Source: Corinectria fuckeliana (Eukaryota > Ascomycota > Sordariomycetes > Hypocreales > Nectriaceae). From it: a DNA stretch of 64,000 bases. Shown here one piece after another: positions 46,769 through 58,163 of the stretch (position 1 is its first letter; each line of letters begins with the position of its first letter). The stretch is from NCBI GenBank assembly GCA_019137255.1, contig WPDH01000092.1:1-64000 (forward strand), given 5' to 3'. A program made the position numbers and the translations under genes. The notes beneath the pieces are model-generated. The model saw only the letters and a program-made list of their open reading frames with translations. It did not search any database and was not told the DNA's origin.

Positions 46769-48224
46769 TGGTGGCCACTCCTTCGGCAAGACCCACGGCG
46801 CTGCCCCCGCCGAGAACCAGGGCGTCGAGCCTGAAGCTGCCGGTCTTGAGGAGCAAGGCCTCGGCTGGCGCAACAAGCATGGCTCCGGCGTTGGTCCTGA
46901 CGCCATCACCAGTGGTCTGGAAGTGACCTGGACCGCCACCCCGACCAAGTGGAGCAACAAATACCTCGAGTATCTGTTCCAGTTCGAGTGGGAGCTGACC
47001 AAGAGCCCGGCTGGCGCAAACCAGTGGGTGGCCAAGAACGCTGACGACATCATCCCCGATGCCTTCGACCCCAACAAGAAGCAGAAGCCCACAATGTTGA
47101 CCACGGATCTCTCGCTGCGCTTCGACCCGGAGTACGAGAAGATCTCGCGCCGCTTCCTCGAGAATCCCGATCAGCTTGCCGATGCTTTTGCCCGAGCCTG
47201 GTTCAAGCTGACGCATCGTGACATGGGACCCCGCGACCGCTACCTCGGCCCTGAAGTGCCCTCCGAGGAGTTCATCTGGCAGGATCCCATCCCCAGCCCT
47301 GACCATCCCCTTGTCAACGAGAAGGACGTCGTTGCTCTGAAGAAAGACATCCTGTCATCCGGCCTAGATGTATCCAAGCTGGTATCTACTGCTTGGGCCT
47401 CGGCCTCTACCTTCCGTGGTGGCGACAAGCGAGGAGGTGCCAATGGTGCTCGTATCCGCCTCGCACCACAGAAAGACTGGAAGGTCAACAACCCCGCTCA
47501 GCTGTCCGAGGTTCTGAAGGCCTATGAGAAGATCCAGAAGAATTTCAACAGCTCGCGAAGCGATGGCAAGAAGATCTCGCTTGCCGATCTGATCGTGCTG
47601 GGAGGATCCGCCGCGGTTGAGAAGGCCGCCCGCGATGCCGGCCACGACGTCTCCGTTCCCTTCACCCCGGGCCGCATGGACGCCTCGCAAGAGCAGACGG
47701 ACATTGAGAACTTTGGCTACCTGGAGCCGTTCGCCGACGGCTTCCGTAACTACGGCAAGTCGTCATCTCGAGCCAAGGCGGAGCAGTTCTTGGTCGACAG
47801 AGCGCACCTGCTTACCCTCACGGCTCCGGAGCTGACGGTCCTTGTGGGAGGGCTCCGTGTCTTGAACACCAACTACGACGGGTCCTCCCATGGTGTCTTT
47901 ACCAGCCGCCCTGGCGTACTGACCAACGACTTCTTCTTGAACTTGCTCGACATGGGAACTGCCTGGAAGGCCGACGGCGACAACACCGACCTCTACGAGG
48001 GCAGTGACCGCAAGACCGGCGAGAAGAAGTGGACGGCCACCCGATCCGACCTTGTGTTTGGCTCTCATGCCGAGCTCCGCGCCATCTCCGAGGTGTACGG
48101 CAGCGCCGACGCCTCGCAGAAGTTTGTCGGTGACTTTGTGGCGGCTTGGGACAAGGTGATGAACCTTGACCGGTACGATATTAAGAAGGCACCTCTTGCC
48201 ATCAGGACGTCTAGTCGTCTGTGA
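45889..48224 (+). CDS. katG: catalase-peroxidase KatG
   Basis: Bifunctional haem catalase-peroxidase that removes hydrogen peroxide. Two exons (45889-46218 and 46290-48224) give 754 residues, the usual length. No signal peptide is present, so it belongs to the cytosolic KatG1 type rather than the secreted KatG2. Distal-side residues are Arg90, Trp93 and His94 in IRMAWHSAGTYR. The Trp-Tyr-Met adduct partners are Trp93, Tyr232 (LIYVNPEGP) and Met258 (RMAMND). The proximal haem ligand is His273 (GGHSFGKTHG). The C-terminal domain, a haem-less duplicate of the N-terminal one, is complete. Fungal katG genes are thought to derive from bacterial ones by old transfer. It marks the end of the STAND-gene island; the reading frame is undamaged and GC-rich. 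Confidence 0.97.
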
Positions 48225-48584
48225 GTTGGTCTTTTCGGATGTGAGCGAGTTGAGATGGACGGACAGGTCTGGAGGATACAAAATGAAATTGAAATTTTGT
48301 TTTTCCGTTAGCATCATTCATTCAATATAGCCCCATGACAACCTTAATCTGGATACCTCTGCGGCATGCTGATAGTGAAGGAAGATGTCCTATAGAGAAA
48401 AATGTCCTTGTTATCACTGGCAGCTTGCTTTATGGGAGACTCTTTCTGTAAACCGGACACAGCCGTCACAATCCCGTCAACAAGTCGCAGAGGCTTTGAG
48501 TGATAAACCCCTACACCAAATGATTATAGTACAATTTCTGCCACCAAAGTATCAGATAGCAACCAATCATATGTAGCCTCCCGC
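48225..48584. other. convergent intergenic region
   Basis: Lies between the 3' ends of katG (+) and the dioxygenase gene (-). It should contain both polyadenylation regions. No gene is seen. Confidence 0.4.
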
Positions 48585-49753
48585 TCATACCTCTTGCTTC
48601 TTCGTGGCTAGAGACATGTCAAACTTCAGCTCCCATTCTGCCTCGGGGTCGTCTTTCCTTGGCGTGAACGTCACCGTGAGGCCCTCCTTGACGGCAAAGA
48701 CGGAGTCGTCGCCGAGGTACTTGGAATCGGAGTCGAATATTTGAGTTGTGACGCTTTTGAAACCATCTGCAATGACCTATAGCGATGATTACAGGTTAGT
48801 TCATGTGTAGACGGGGCATCTATCCTGGCTTTATTGACGGAGGCGCACCATGAAGTGAAGGTGTGCCGGCCGGTATACATGTCGGTCAAGCATGCGTAGG
48901 AGCTTACCAGCCGGACCATCTCCAGGAATCTGACCAGGAAAATCACAGTTAGTAAGGAACCTGAACGCTACATTGAAGATACTGACTGGATACGGCGTGG
49001 GCTTCAAGCAGTAGAATGAGTAGCGACCCCGATCGTCGGTGATGAACTTGCCCCTCAGGTTGCAGTCGCGCTGGTCGGCATCCTGTTGCTCATAGAGGCC
49101 TAGAAAGATGGTTAGAATGTCGGAAAATGCAGCCCGTCATCAGAGGACGTACCGTTCGTCGATGCCTGCCAGACCTCGACGGAAGCGTTGGGAATCGGAT
49201 TCCCAGTGTCCGCAGAAGTGATGGTTCCGTGGAGGAAAGTGACAATGCCATCCTTGGGCGTCTCGAAGGAGATGGTGGTGCCGTTTGGCCGGGTGGGCGT
49301 ATCGGCACGCCAGAAGGGTCCCAGAATGGCCGTGAGCGTGCCGGAGTTGGCGTTCTTCGAGGCTGCCCGGTGGGTGATGTCGTCCACGAGCCTAGATTTA
49401 CATGGTTAGCATGACGAACCTGAACGACGGAAAGGGCTTGGGCTGCCTCACGTCTCGAGACCTATAACATCACACATCAACTGGCCCTCGTTGCGGCGCT
49501 CGTTGCTCATCTGGCCGGCCTGGTTGATCATCTGCACGCCGAGCAGCCACTCGTCGACGCTGAGGTTGACCTCGCGCGCGAAGTCGTGGATGTGCTGAAC
49601 GAAGGAGCCCATGACCTCGCGCAGCCGGGGGTCGGTGCTGGCTCCGAACGAGTCGATGACATGCTTGGTGAATTCCTGGCCGAGTCCTTCTCCGGCGGCA
49701 GGTTGAGGTTCGCCCGGCAGCGACGCTGACTTGGTAGCCGTCTGGGTCGCCAT
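48585..49753 (-). CDS. intradiol ring-cleavage dioxygenase (catechol/hydroxyquinol 1,2-dioxygenase)
   Basis: Non-haem Fe(III) enzyme that opens catechol or hydroxyquinol between the two hydroxyls, giving muconate or maleylacetate. Five exons (49452-49753, 49153-49391, 48987-49099, 48849-48929, 48585-48776) keep phase and give 308 residues. An N-terminal helical dimer/lipid-binding region covers about 25-100 (FVQHIHDFAREVNLS). The beta-sandwich core holds the iron ligands Tyr183 (LYEQQ), Tyr217 (PYPIPGDGP), His241 and His243 (RPAHLHF). The PYPIPGDGPAG segment resembles hydroxyquinol dioxygenases more than plain catechol enzymes. No signal peptide, so it acts in the cytosol. It lies next to a CoA-transferase and close to an enol-lactonase-like gene, which fits aromatic catabolism. 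Confidence 0.93.
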
Positions 49754-50486
49754 GATGAGCAGATCTCGCTGCGTAAGTGAAGCGTTTTGGATATTTATGA
49801 AAATGGGTAAGGGGAGGTTGAGTTTGAGTTGACTGTAAAACGGGGTGTAAGCGATGGAAGTGAGAAGAAAACTGGTTTATGCTGTCTAGGACACGGATAT
49901 GTGGCGTCCGGGTTTACGGGACCCTTCTTGGCGCTGCTTTTCATTTTCTTCTTCTTCTGGGGGCCTCGTACGTTTGAACAAAGACACATTACAAACGCAG
50001 CCCTCATCATTGCTGCCCCCCTTTCATCGCCAGGGATGGACGAGCAACCCCCGCAACCCGGGAGAGGCCCATGGGGAAAGCGGGGGTTAACTTGGCGGGC
50101 AGTGGAGATTTGAATTGTTCGGATACGGGGTTTCAAGCTGCGGCCCGATGCCCTTTGCCGACGGTGGGCTGGCGGCAACCCCCCCGGGATATGATTTGGT
50201 GATTGTTTCGTGGCTGCAACGTCATGCGGCGGCTGTGGATGAAGGAAGAGACGGGGTATTCGGGAGTTGAGACAGACTTACAGACTGGCCGTGCTGTGAG
50301 AGATGGCTGCGGTAAGTCATAGTTATTCGTTACCAGCAGTCTCGAGCACTCCATCTGGTGGCTCTTGTCGGGCGCTCTGGCTCAAAGACGACTGGGTAAT
50401 ATACTGAGCTGCAGCCAGATGATGACCTGGTAGCTAGACAAGAGACGTCCAACAACAGAATTCCGAGATTAAGCTATGTACAATGC
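49754..50486. other. promoter region of the dioxygenase gene
   Basis: About 730 bp between the CoA-transferase stop and the dioxygenase start, both on the minus strand. No gene is recognisable; a pyrimidine-rich run lies near 49945. Confidence 0.4.
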
Positions 50487-52388
50487 CTAGACTGTCTTCC
50501 TGTAGTCCTCATCGCCACCAAAGTCCCACTGAGCCTTGTCGGTCCCGTTCGGACGGCTGGCCCTGCTGAAGCCAATCTCCAGGCCATCAGCCTCAACCAC
50601 CGGCAGAACGGCCTGGACATCCGCGCGGTACGCAGCCGAGTACCAAGTATCCAGCAGCCCAGCGTCGCCGAAGATCTCGGGACAGGTCGTCCGCATCCTG
50701 CGCATCGCCGTGCCGGAGATCTGGTCCACGCTGTGTGCGTGCCTCAGCGCCAGAAAGTCGTCGCCGGCGTCCTTCCGCATCTGCGCCTGCACCTCCTCCG
50801 AGTACAGCCCGGCCTTGAACAGCAGAAGGTCGTACTGCAACAGGGACGCCTTGCCGTGCCAGGAACCTCCCTGCGTGGCGCGGTGGTAGAGCCCCGTCAG
50901 CGCCGCGATGGCGCCGATGCAGCCCGTGCCGTAGTCGGAGATTGGGAACGGCGGGACTACGGGCTCGGCCAGGCCCATGAACTTGCCCTGCTCCCATGCG
51001 ACGCCGCTGACCTGGATTGACCTGTTAGCCGTGCCTCGCAGAAGGCTTTCATCGCCGAGGGATGGCGGGGGAAGCCCGACGACTTACACAGTCGGCAATC
51101 TGCTGCCAGCCGGGACGGTCCGCCCACTCGCCCTGGTAGCCGAAGCAGTTCTCGTTGACGTATACATAGCCCTTTCCCCTATCCTCAGCCAGCTTCGCCA
51201 ACGCAGCAGGGCCGTAGCCGAGACGGACCAGGGCGCCGGGCCGATACCCATCCACGACCACGTCCGCCTCGGCGAGAAGAACCTCAAACTCCCCCCGGCC
51301 CTCGGGCGTCTTGAGATCCAGCTCGGCAGCGTGCTTCCCCATGTTGCCGTCGACCTGGAAGAACGGCACGTCGCTCAGGGCAGGGCTGGTTATCTTGAGC
51401 ACGTCGGCGCCGTACTCGCCTAGGATCCGCGTGACGATGGGCCCGGCGATGATGCGGCAGAGCTCGAGGACTTTGATGCCGGCCAGGACTCTGAGTTTTT
51501 TCCCAGGGGCGCTTGCGACTAATGGGCACTTGGGGGTCTCGCTCTCGAGGTTCTCAACGGTCCAGGGCTGCAGTTTACTGTTTGCTTTGCCCTGCAAAAG
51601 GGGGACCGTCGCGTCAGCAAGCCGGGGGGATACTGACGGGACATTGAAACCTACATGTGGTGTTTTCAGGAACTCTTCGTGCTTGTAGGCAGGGACACCG
51701 GCCTGTCGGTTCTTCGCGTTAAGCTCCTCTAGTTCTTCTGTAGAGTATTTTCTCACAGCGCCCTCGATCACGCGAACAATGTCCTCGTGGCTTTCCAGAT
51801 CTGGCCGGTAGGGCTCAAGGCCAATCATGGTAAGTGTCGTCGAAGCCTCAAGAGAACCGTGGATGTGATAGTACTGTCCTGGTGTCTTGGTCTCGTAGAG
51901 GTTAGCAGACATGCGTCGGTACGGATTTGACTGTGCCCGAAGCAAATCGGTATCTGTGCCGAGTTATTACTGTCCGAGTAGACATATCGATCATCATCAA
52001 ATCATGTCAACACACCTTTCAGGAGGCTCTTGACACCGGGGTCGAGCTTTCCCTGGCCTCCAACGGTGGCGAGGTAAGCTTGGCACAGAAAGGCAGTCGT
52101 CTTCTCCAGATCCACGACGATGTGCCGCTTTCTGGACGCGCCACCCTTGAGATCGGCCAGGAGGCACGCGACGGCGCCCTCGACGGCTTTCAGCGCAGCG
52201 CCCGTCTCTGTCTCCTTGAACGGGATGGGGAAGTAGGGGAAGTCACGGGCGGCGGCGAACTTGATCTGCGGTACAAGACGGCGTACGGCTGGGGGAAGCG
52301 ACACGGCGTCGACCTGGTCGCACAGCAACTCCAGGATGCGCCGAGTCTCCGCCACCGACGAGTACAAACGGGCTTCGTTGGCAGTCAT
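50487..52388 (-). CDS. class III CoA-transferase (CaiB/BaiF family)
   Basis: Family III CoA-transferases move CoA between carboxylic acids and often serve in catabolism of aromatic, carnitine-type or dicarboxylic acids. Exons 52016-52388, 51088-51953 and 50487-51011 keep phase and give 587 residues. An N-terminal extension of about 240 residues is typical of the fungal long form. The CoA-transferase core starts near KVLELCRIIAGPIVTRILGEYGADVLKI, continues with a ELDLKTPEGR motif and DVVVDGYRPGALVRLGYG, and ends with PISDYGTGCIGAIAALTGLYHR. Exon 3 is joined through the second of two close AG acceptors, since the first would break the frame. The partner acid is unknown. Its neighbours suggest it activates a ring-cleavage product. 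Confidence 0.9.
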
Positions 52389-53006
52389 GTTTTGCTCTTG
52401 GTCGCTCGGACAGCACTAGCGCAGACGGAGCCGTATGCAAGCGGTTTCTGTCTGGCGAAGTTACGTGCATCTTTCTTTATACAAGACATGCCGCGTGCTC
52501 CACCACATGCGGCCCAGGAACATCCATCTACGGGGCACCAATAACGTCAGCGCTTTTTATTCGAGGCCACTTTGTCGAAGGCGCACGGCCGGAGGTGCTC
52601 CGATTACTGCTCCGCTGGCGGTCCGGCGCAGTATCATTATGTGTACTTTCATCCTGTATCCGACTCCGACGGTATGACGGTGGTGGTTCTTAGGTGGCTG
52701 CACGGAAGTCCCTCGCCCCATAGCCGAAGCGATCCCCGCCGTGGATCACCCCGTAGCCGATGGCTTTGTCGATTCGCCACCTCAATGTGAAGGATGCGAT
52801 GTCCTCATAGCCGACGCGATGTCACCCCGTCTCTTGGTGTACCTGACTGAGCTCTGTCTGCACTGCACCTTGTGTCGAACGTCAGCATTGCAGCACACAC
52901 TAGCTGAACCCCAATAGGTACGGACTTGAGAGTACCTTGTAGCGGAAGTCCTCGCTATTCAATACTGCACTTTTACACAATACCAATTCCTCGCCTCAAT
53001 CTCGAA
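52389..53006. other. divergent promoter: CoA-transferase / hydrolase
   Basis: 618 bp between two divergent start codons. It contains two near-identical 18-bp motifs and a third partial copy (see the separate entry), consistent with shared control of both genes. Near 52660 there are CCG/CGG triplets. No coding feature is seen. Confidence 0.5.
52716..52820. promoter_or_regulatory. repeated motif CATAGCCGAmGCGAT in divergent promoter
   Basis: TAGCCGAAGCGAT (52721-52733) and TAGCCGACGCGAT (52808-52820) match at 12 of 13 bases, and with flanks at 16 of 18. A partial third copy, TAGCCGAT, lies at 52754-52761. Spaced direct repeats in a divergent catabolic promoter are what a shared activator site would look like; binding is inferred. 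Confidence 0.35.
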
Positions 53007-54005
53007 ATGCCATTTCTAGAGGTCAACGGGAAGTCCCTCTTCTTCGCCAGGGCGGTCCCTCCGACAGCACCACGGGCACCTACGTTTGTGTTTATCCATG
53101 GGCTCGGGTCTTCTCACTCTTTCTACTCCCCGGCGATGGCTCGATTGGCCGAAGCAGGCTATCCTTGTATCGCCTTTGACACTCATGGTACGTGTTCATC
53201 AAGCCATCCCAGCATTGACCTTTTCCTGTGGATAGCTAAGGTGTGCAGGGAGCGGGCTTTCCGAGTTTCGTGCGGACCACGAACCTGCCACCATTGAATC
53301 CATCGTCCAAGATGTAGAAGGGATCGTCCAGCACTTTGGTATCTCACCGGAAGATCTTGTTGCTGTTGGTCATTCCATGGGGGCTATTGTAGTAGCTGAG
53401 CTAGCTGTGAAACTGAACTTGAGGGCCGCTGTTTTGATCGGGCCAGTGTTGCCAAAGCCGGCACTTGCCCAGGTTTTCACCGGCCGAATTGAGACTGTTA
53501 GGAAATGTGAGTTTGAGCATCTGTGACCGCAATCGGCCCCTTCCGTTGATGGCTAACGTTGAGCTCAAGCCGGAATGGAATCAATGGCGGACACGATTCC
53601 ATCCGCAGCTACAGGAACTAGGTCGTCGTCGACTCAAAAGGCCTTTATCAGATCACTGCTCCTGTCGCAAAAGCCAGAGGGATACATATCGCTCTGTGGC
53701 GCCATAGCCAAGGCTGTCCGCCCGAGCTACTCTTCTGCCCGTTGTCGACTTCTCATTCTCGCCGGCGAGGAGGACAAAACGAGTCCTTTGACAGACGCCC
53801 AGACAATACATGAGGAGTGAGTTATTCTCCGGCAAGAGACTAGATACGTGGGTTCCGAAACTAATGGCCTTGCCCTAGATGGGACTGCATAGCAGAGGGG
53901 AAATATATCAAGACTCTGGAAGGCGTTGGGCACTGGCATTGTATTGAAGCTGCGGATCAAGTTGGCACTTGTATATTGGAGTTTATCTTGGCGTCGAGCC
54001 CGTAA
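53007..54005 (+). CDS. alpha/beta hydrolase, enol-lactonase-like
   Basis: Four exons (53007-53187, 53249-53506, 53570-53816, 53879-54005) in phase give 270 residues, the size of 3-oxoadipate enol-lactonases. The fold starts MPFLEVNGKSLFFA and carries the oxyanion motif FIHGLGSSHSFY. The catalytic triad can be placed at Ser103 (GHSMG), Asp215 (LAGEEDKTSP) and His247 (GVGHWHCIE). No signal peptide, so it is cytosolic. The family also includes other small esterases and C-C hydrolases. The assignment to lactone opening rests on length and on the ring-cleaving dioxygenase nearby. The gene is divergent from the CoA-transferase with a shared promoter and runs into the NTF2-like gene tail-to-tail, 74 bp apart. 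Confidence 0.85.
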
Positions 54006-54079
54006 ACAAATAAGATTAGCCCCGTGGTTACTTTTAGGGTGTAGCTAGTTGACTGAAACTGTCTTCATCCTTGCATGAT

Positions 54080-54665
54080 CTACTTCTTTTGGCTGCTCAT
54101 GGCTCCGGTATCCTGCAGGTATTCGTCAGTCGCCAAGTTCAGGATCAGCGTATATCATTACATCAACTTACCAGGTACACCTGATAGAAGCTCAACCTGT
54201 ACTCTCCGTCTCTCTCGTCCTTGGACAACTGTGCTCTTCCCGCCCAGTCAACGTTCGCCGACGAACCACTTCGTAGCCTGAATTCAACAGATCCGTAGAG
54301 CATCACTTCGGTGGCATCATCACCAAAAGGGAATATCTTGTGTAGAGTATGCTTGCGGGACACGACGCTGGTCCACATCCCTTCCCGCATCGCTGTTATT
54401 TCTGCATGTCGGGTAGTGTCAGTCAGCGACTTTTATCCCTCGGCAAAACCGTCCGTGGTTGAAGCCTGTCTCGACTGGAATACTAACCTTCCGTCCCCTT
54501 GCCAGCTTTGGAGGCAAGGATAAAGGTAGCATCGCTCGTGAACATGCCCACGTACTTGTCCGTTGGGCCGGGGGTGTCTGAAATGTCATAGAACTTGGTG
54601 AAGAAGGCCTGCAGCTGAGGGTCAATCTGCATGCCTGCGGGGTAAGCAGCTTTGTAGTGAGCCAT
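54080..54665 (-). CDS. SnoaL/NTF2-like small protein
   Basis: Three exons (54488-54665, 54172-54401, 54080-54112) in phase give 146 residues, the size of a single cone-shaped NTF2-like domain. The pattern is right for the fold: an N-terminal helix pair (LQAFFTKFYDISDTP), DKYVGMFTSDATFILAS, then long beta strands (VSRKHTLHKIFPFG, TEVMLYGSVEFRLRSG, YRLSFYQVYL). Related fungal proteins occur in catabolic and secondary-metabolite clusters as isomerases, cyclases or dehydratases, and many have no known activity. Its placement between the hydrolase and the Zn2Cys6 gene suggests a step on a lactone or ring product. No catalytic residue can be assigned with certainty. Confidence 0.8.
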
Positions 54666-55377
54666 GGTGTGTCCGTAAGGGGGGACGAGATGTCAATACG
54701 GAAAGAAATAGTCTCGGTGTAGGATACTCGTCTGAGATGCCTTGATGTGGTTTTATCACCGGTCTCTACTCAATCTAGACGTGTCAGGATACAAACTGTC
54801 AGGCAAGATCTTAAGGACTAGCTTAGATAGTCTAGTATCCTACATTGTCGGAAAGCGGCCGTGTGCGTGAGGGCTGTGGAGATAATAATAGCCAGGACCC
54901 AATCGAGAGCGGAGCAATGCATCAGATGAGGGGCGGAAGTTGTCGGCAATTCGGGTCGGGAGTACTTGTACCCAGGTTCTTGCATCTGCCTGCCACTGTC
55001 GTGCGGAACGAAGAGACCTTCTCGGCGCTTCTCAAACACCATTCGTAGCATTCGGCCTATTAGATGTTCTCCTGTAAGTCCTCGTTATCTTCGAACTGTG
55101 GGGGGTTTGGTCTTGCGTGTACGAATACTTTATGCGGGGTGGTTCGACACTCACGGAGTGAAGTGTAGGCCCGGGTTGAGGACGAGATGGTCACTTGTCC
55201 TTGGGTACTAACTCGGCATGTAGGCATGGCATCAAGGCTCTACCACCGCGGGTGAATGTGAAAGTATGCGCAGGTAGTAAGCTGAACGAGCAAACTACGG
55301 GAATTGAGGATTGAAACGTGAGGCGGCATAGGGGGAAAGGAAGGTAAGAAAAGAAAAAGACGGCGAACAGTCCAAAT
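54666..55377. other. divergent promoter: NTF2-like gene / Zn2Cys6 gene
   Basis: 712 bp between two divergent starts. Several CGG/CCG triplets occur (for example near 54850 and 54935-54960), the half-site used by Zn2Cys6 factors, but no clear pair with fixed spacing stands out. Confidence 0.4.
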
Positions 55378-57615
55378 ATGCCTACAAGAAAGGTCCGCGA
55401 TGGCGACCGGAAGCGCTGTGCACAGGCTTGTGAGAGCTGCAAGCTCCGCAAGCAGCGCTGCGACGGTCAGCGACCCTGTCGCAGATGCGTGAGACGCGGC
55501 GTCGGCCGAGACTGCCAGTCGTCAATAACCCGGTTTCCGCTACTGGCCTCCTCGCTGCCGAGCCCGGACCCCGGGCACTTCCCGCCTCCTCCGGCCGGCG
55601 CCAGCGGCCCGCCCCCGGAGCGGCTAACGCCCGGCCGGAGGAGTGAGGGCGGCCACCCGACGCCCGTCACCGGGCCGTCGCCTGCGCACACCGGCGCCAC
55701 CAACGCTTTTGCATCGCCTGCCGGGCCATTGAGTGAGGGCCCGTCGTCTTCGGCGCAGTTGCTCGCCAGGGGGTTCCCAGCTCGGGTGCCGCAGATGTCT
55801 CGGCTTGTCAAGGACACCAAGGGGCAGTACATGTTCATCGGGGACTCCGCGACGCTCTCGTTCCTCCAGAACATCCGTCGCATCGTCAGGAAGAGCCTGG
55901 GGAGCTGCGCCTTTGTGGACGATCCGTTGCGGCACCTGATTGTCGAGTCTTCGCCGGACACACGACGGGGGTGGATCGTGTCCAGCGCCCAGAATCCTCC
56001 GCCAAAGCAGGCCCCCGCAGAGGTCGAGTACCTTCAGCGATGGTACATGCAATCGGCCAACTGCGTGTTGCGGTTGTTCGGTCGGGAAGAGCTCGGTGCT
56101 GCTATAGACGACTGGCAAAAGAAGGACAATGACAAAGCCGATCCAGCAAGCCCCGTCTACTACCTGGTGTTTGCCATCGGGGCTCAGACCGGGCCCGAGG
56201 ACAAGGATAACCTAGCCGAGACGTTCTTCAACTATGCCCGCTACTTGACCGTCGAGACGCTCATGGAGGATCCAGACATCCCTACCGTACAGGCATTTGC
56301 GCTCATCACAATGTACCTTCTCGGTGCCTCGAGGCGGAATTCCGCCTTCATGTGTCTCGGCATGGGCGTCCGGGCGGCTTACGCGCTCGGCCTCCATCGC
56401 AAGGACATCTCTGCCCTGTTTCCGCCCGCCGAGTGCCGAACAAGAGAGCGGCTCTGGAAAGCCATCCGGATTCTCGACCTCTTCATGAGCGCCTCGTTGG
56501 GGCGCCCTCCGTCGACCTCGGAGACTAGGGATACGGCGAGCAAAGAAGACTACTCGGCCTGCAACGACCTCTCCATGATATTCGAGTCAGTCTTGTCAGA
56601 CATCTACGCGAAGCGGATGATCTCCACCGAGGTCATTGAGAAAATTAGCCAACACCACCGGCGCTGGGCGGCCCAGTCCCGAGATGGCTTCGAGATTGAC
56701 GGCATCCAACCGGGGGAAACGATCGATGCGTCGAGTGGCACGAAGCAGCCCAACATGGGCCTCTTCCACCTCAAGCAGACTGCATACTGGACCATTATCC
56801 TCTTGTCGCTTCCATTTCTTCTCAAAGAAGTGTCTACACACGTGGATTGCAATCCCAATGCGGTTACAAGCCAGGAGACGCGAGCAGTCTCTTCCTCTTC
56901 AAACCAGGTCCTCGTCTACGCATGTCTTGAAGCGGCCATACACACCGTCGATCTGCTGCAGAGCATTCTGTCTGCTGAGATTATTCCGAAGCGGCTGCCT
57001 TTCATGATAAATGCAGCGTTTGTCTCCGGACTCGTCCTCGGCGTCGCAACTTTCGGCGACTTCGATGCATCTTTTCCACTAGAGCGCAGCTTGCGGTTGG
57101 CGGTGAGCACGCTCAACCGCTTCGCTGTCCATGACCCAGTGGCGAAACGGCATTTAGTAATACTCGAGCACCTGCAGGGGGCTTGCGACAAGTACATGGA
57201 GATGAGAGCGCGATGGAAGATGGAACGTCAGAGCCATCTCGTCGGAGGGCTTTTTGGCAGCATTCACAGCGTCGGCGTCCTAGTCAGAGACTCCAACGAT
57301 GATCGCAATGCGATACAGCTCGAGCACGACACATCTTCAAGCCCAAGAATGATACCACGCACTTCAGCGCCGAGGACACAAACACCGGCCCTGGATTTTG
57401 ACATGGGCGCCGGGGTTGGACAACAACCAGATGGCCTGACAGCTGGGTTCTCTGAGATGATTCCCGCAATATCACCAAGCCTGCTATGGTTTGACACCTT
57501 TGGGGAAACCATGCCGCTTTATCCTACTGTTGATGCAGGAATGGTGGAAATGGATCCGGCTGGCCTCGAAAACAGTGTACGAGCCTCGCTCACGTATAGC
57601 GAGTTTATTTTATAG
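55378..57615 (+). CDS. Zn2Cys6 transcription factor (fungal-specific)
   Basis: Intronless, 745 residues. The binuclear zinc cluster lies at residues 15-43 (CESCKLRKQRC, then CRRCVRRGVGRDC) with spacing C-x2-C-x6-C-x5-C-x2-C-x8-C. A Pro/Ser-rich disordered stretch covers about 50-130. The fungal-specific regulatory domain covers about 200-480, with the diagnostic RERLWKAIRILDLFMSASLGRPPS near 350-372. The tail (about 650-745) is acidic and hydrophobic, as in an activation domain. It is nuclear by family. Its place in the middle of the catabolic block, divergent from the NTF2-like gene, makes it the likely pathway-specific regulator. The start is the first Met, five residues before the Arg/Lys-rich lead into the zinc cluster. 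Confidence 0.93.
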   Translation: MPTRKVRDGDRKRCAQACESCKLRKQRCDGQRPCRRCVRRGVGRDCQSSITRFPLLASSLPSPDPGHFPPPPAGASGPPPERLTPGRRSEGGHPTPVTGPSPAHTGATNAFASPAGPLSEGPSSSAQLLARGFPARVPQMSRLVKDTKGQYMFIGDSATLSFLQNIRRIVRKSLGSCAFVDDPLRHLIVESSPDTRRGWIVSSAQNPPPKQAPAEVEYLQRWYMQSANCVLRLFGREELGAAIDDWQKKDNDKADPASPVYYLVFAIGAQTGPEDKDNLAETFFNYARYLTVETLMEDPDIPTVQAFALITMYLLGASRRNSAFMCLGMGVRAAYALGLHRKDISALFPPAECRTRERLWKAIRILDLFMSASLGRPPSTSETRDTASKEDYSACNDLSMIFESVLSDIYAKRMISTEVIEKISQHHRRWAAQSRDGFEIDGIQPGETIDASSGTKQPNMGLFHLKQTAYWTIILLSLPFLLKEVSTHVDCNPNAVTSQETRAVSSSSNQVLVYACLEAAIHTVDLLQSILSAEIIPKRLPFMINAAFVSGLVLGVATFGDFDASFPLERSLRLAVSTLNRFAVHDPVAKRHLVILEHLQGACDKYMEMRARWKMERQSHLVGGLFGSIHSVGVLVRDSNDDRNAIQLEHDTSSSPRMIPRTSAPRTQTPALDFDMGAGVGQQPDGLTAGFSEMIPAISPSLLWFDTFGETMPLYPTVDAGMVEMDPAGLENSVRASLTYSEFIL

Positions 57616-58163
57616 CGCAAGAAGCTACGGAGCGCAGTCACGGAATCCGGAATCTTTAGTACTCTCTGAACTCAAGCGAAAGCGTTTTTGATACCTGGAG
57701 TCTAGATTGGTAGGATATTGCTACGGTGTCTTGACAAGAGCGTTACCTGGGTGAAGTCAGATACAGGGTTTGGCGCAACTTTGCCTCTGGTTGAGCTACT
57801 TGAGGACTTGATCGAGTGTTTTGAGAAATTATAGAAGATGAAGTCACGGCGCGGACACACTTCGCAACAGCACTGTTCTAAAGCAGCCTGACACAAATGA
57901 CGAACTGAGATACCAACGACAGACTTGGTAGTATGTTTATGGCTGATTAGCGCATTGAAGTAATAGGCTCGATGAAGAAATAGGCACAGTAAGTGTCGGA
58001 AATGGGCCAAAATTGGACGTCTAATGGAATTTACTAGACTTGTAAGGCAGATGGATCCCTGGGTGATAGCAATCTTAACAATGGGCTCTTTGCCTTTGCC
58101 TCCCCATCCGAGCTTTTCCTACTCGCTCTAGCAGATAACGGGTGTATTCAACTCCCACAAGAC
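57616..58163. other. convergent intergenic region
   Basis: Between the 3' ends of the Zn2Cys6 gene (+) and the anion transporter gene (-). No gene is seen. Confidence 0.4.

Noticed and set aside
46272..47306. 344-residue minus-strand open frame opposite katG
   Set aside because: Shadow of the katG reading frame; Gly/Val/Leu-biased and without recognisable domains.
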